Both the position numbers and the translations under genes were made by a program. The notes below the pieces were generated by a model. It worked only from the letters and a program-made list of their open reading frames with translations. It searched no databases and was not told the DNA's origin. This document shows, one piece after another, positions 6,841 through 7,320 of a stretch of DNA of 7,320 nt; the first letter of the stretch is position 1; each line of letters begins with the position of its first letter. Origin of the DNA: Spirochaetales bacterium (lineage in GTDB: Bacteria; Spirochaetota; Spirochaetia; Sphaerochaetales; Sphaerochaetaceae); NCBI GenBank assembly GCA_022784805.1, contig JALFYG010000198.1, positions 1-7,320 on the forward strand, in the 5' to 3' direction.

Positions 6841-7320
6841 AGAAAAAATTATTGCTTCTATTATTAGTATTTATTTTTATCCTTTCCTCTGCTTATTCCA
6901 TCAGCGGAGAAACAGTTATGTTTGCCGATGGAGAAGTATTGAAGGCCATGGCAAGGGAGAGGGGAGTCGATGATAGTGGAAGCGATGATGAAATAAGATC
7001 AAGGCTATATGAAGCCTTAGGACTGGAGGAAGTTACAGTAAAGGTCGAGGAATCTAATGCCAAAGAGTCTGACTATACTCTCAGTATTCTTAATGCAGAT
7101 AGTCTAAGGGAAATGGACGGAACTGTAATCTTAGATGGAAACGTCTCTGTTTCCTTCTCATATGGAGATGAGAAACCTAAGACACTCTCTTCATCTTCCA
7201 TGATTCTTGATACAGACAATAAAAAGATTACTGCTCTCGGTACCGTCGTGTATTCCGATAGCCAGAAGGATGCAGCTATCCAAGCCATAAAGGCTGATGT
7301 CTTTACACTACTTTGGGAGA
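6837..7320 (+). CDS. Secreted LptD/OstA-like outer-membrane LPS-assembly protein (3'-partial)
   Basis: The frame opens at TTG 6837, overlaps the uvrA stop as TTGA, and runs uninterrupted to the window edge, giving 161 visible residues. The N-terminus is a clear signal peptide: KKK, a hydrophobic leucine-rich core to about residue 16, then SSAYS with likely cleavage after about residue 21. No lipobox cysteine is seen, so it should be released to the periplasm. Residues of about 32-63 form a short helix-loop-helix stretch resembling SAP/HeH motifs. From about 88 the pattern DGTVILDGNVSVSF, followed by SSSSMILDTDNKKITALGTV, is typical of the OstA/LptA beta-jellyroll repeat (acquire, cover, transform element by element). 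In LptD that domain precedes a large outer-membrane barrel that inserts lipopolysaccharide or a related glycolipid. The barrel would lie beyond the window. A free-standing LptA-like protein is the main alternative. As I recall, T. pallidum has the LptD homologue TP0515 directly after uvrA TP0514, which favours LptD. Confidence 0.72.
   Translation, partial: MKKKLLLLLLVFIFILSSAYSISGETVMFADGEVLKAMARERGVDDSGSDDEIRSRLYEALGLEEVTVKVEESNAKESDYTLSILNADSLREMDGTVILDGNVSVSFSYGDEKPKTLSSSSMILDTDNKKITALGTVVYSDSQKDAAIQAIKADVFTLLWE

Noticed and set aside
7073..7288. Minus-strand open frame of 71 codons near the right edge
   Set aside because: It lies opposite the signal-peptide-bearing LptD-like frame, which has a ribosome-binding site and a recognisable domain.

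Overview
The window is a compact, all plus-strand stretch of bacterial DNA, AT-leaning, with arginine written mostly as AGA/AGG. It holds four protein-coding genes, two of them cut by the window edges. The only intergenic gap longer than a few bases is 101 bp. The best guess for the source is a spirochaete, perhaps of the Sphaerochaeta/Treponema kind. The last gene looks like an outer-membrane LPS-assembly (LptD/OstA-type) protein, so the cell should be diderm. The order uvrA followed by an LptD-like gene also matches, from memory, TP0514-TP0515 of Treponema pallidum. The taxonomic call is an inference, not a database result.

Positions 1-3922 form a putative sensory operon. A 5'-truncated gene (to 1004) encodes a protein that seems to join the C-terminal part of a family 1 extracellular solute-binding protein to a 5'-nucleotidase C-terminal-type domain. 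Eight bases after its stop, with a Shine-Dalgarno overlapping that stop, begins a 969-residue membrane hybrid histidine kinase: TM, extracytoplasmic Cache-like sensor, TM, PAS-like, HisKA, HATPase, REC, REC. The tight coupling suggests that the binding protein feeds ligand information to the kinase. No HPt domain or output regulator is present in the window.

Positions 3923-4023 are the only real intergenic region. It holds a weak hairpin that could end the kinase transcript, a tentative promoter, and a near-perfect dyad just before the uvrA ribosome-binding site.

Positions 4024-7320 form a second transcription unit. A complete, canonical uvrA (938 aa) is followed by the 5' end of a secreted LptD/OstA-like gene. 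That gene starts at a TTG overlapping the uvrA stop in a TTGA arrangement, so DNA repair and outer-membrane assembly genes appear translationally coupled. The last gene has no stop inside the window.

No RNA genes, mobile elements or CRISPR arrays were seen. The most unusual items are the solute-binding/5'-nucleotidase-C fusion paired with a hybrid kinase, the dyad in the uvrA leader, and a SAP/HeH-like helical motif near the N-terminus of the secreted LptD-like protein.
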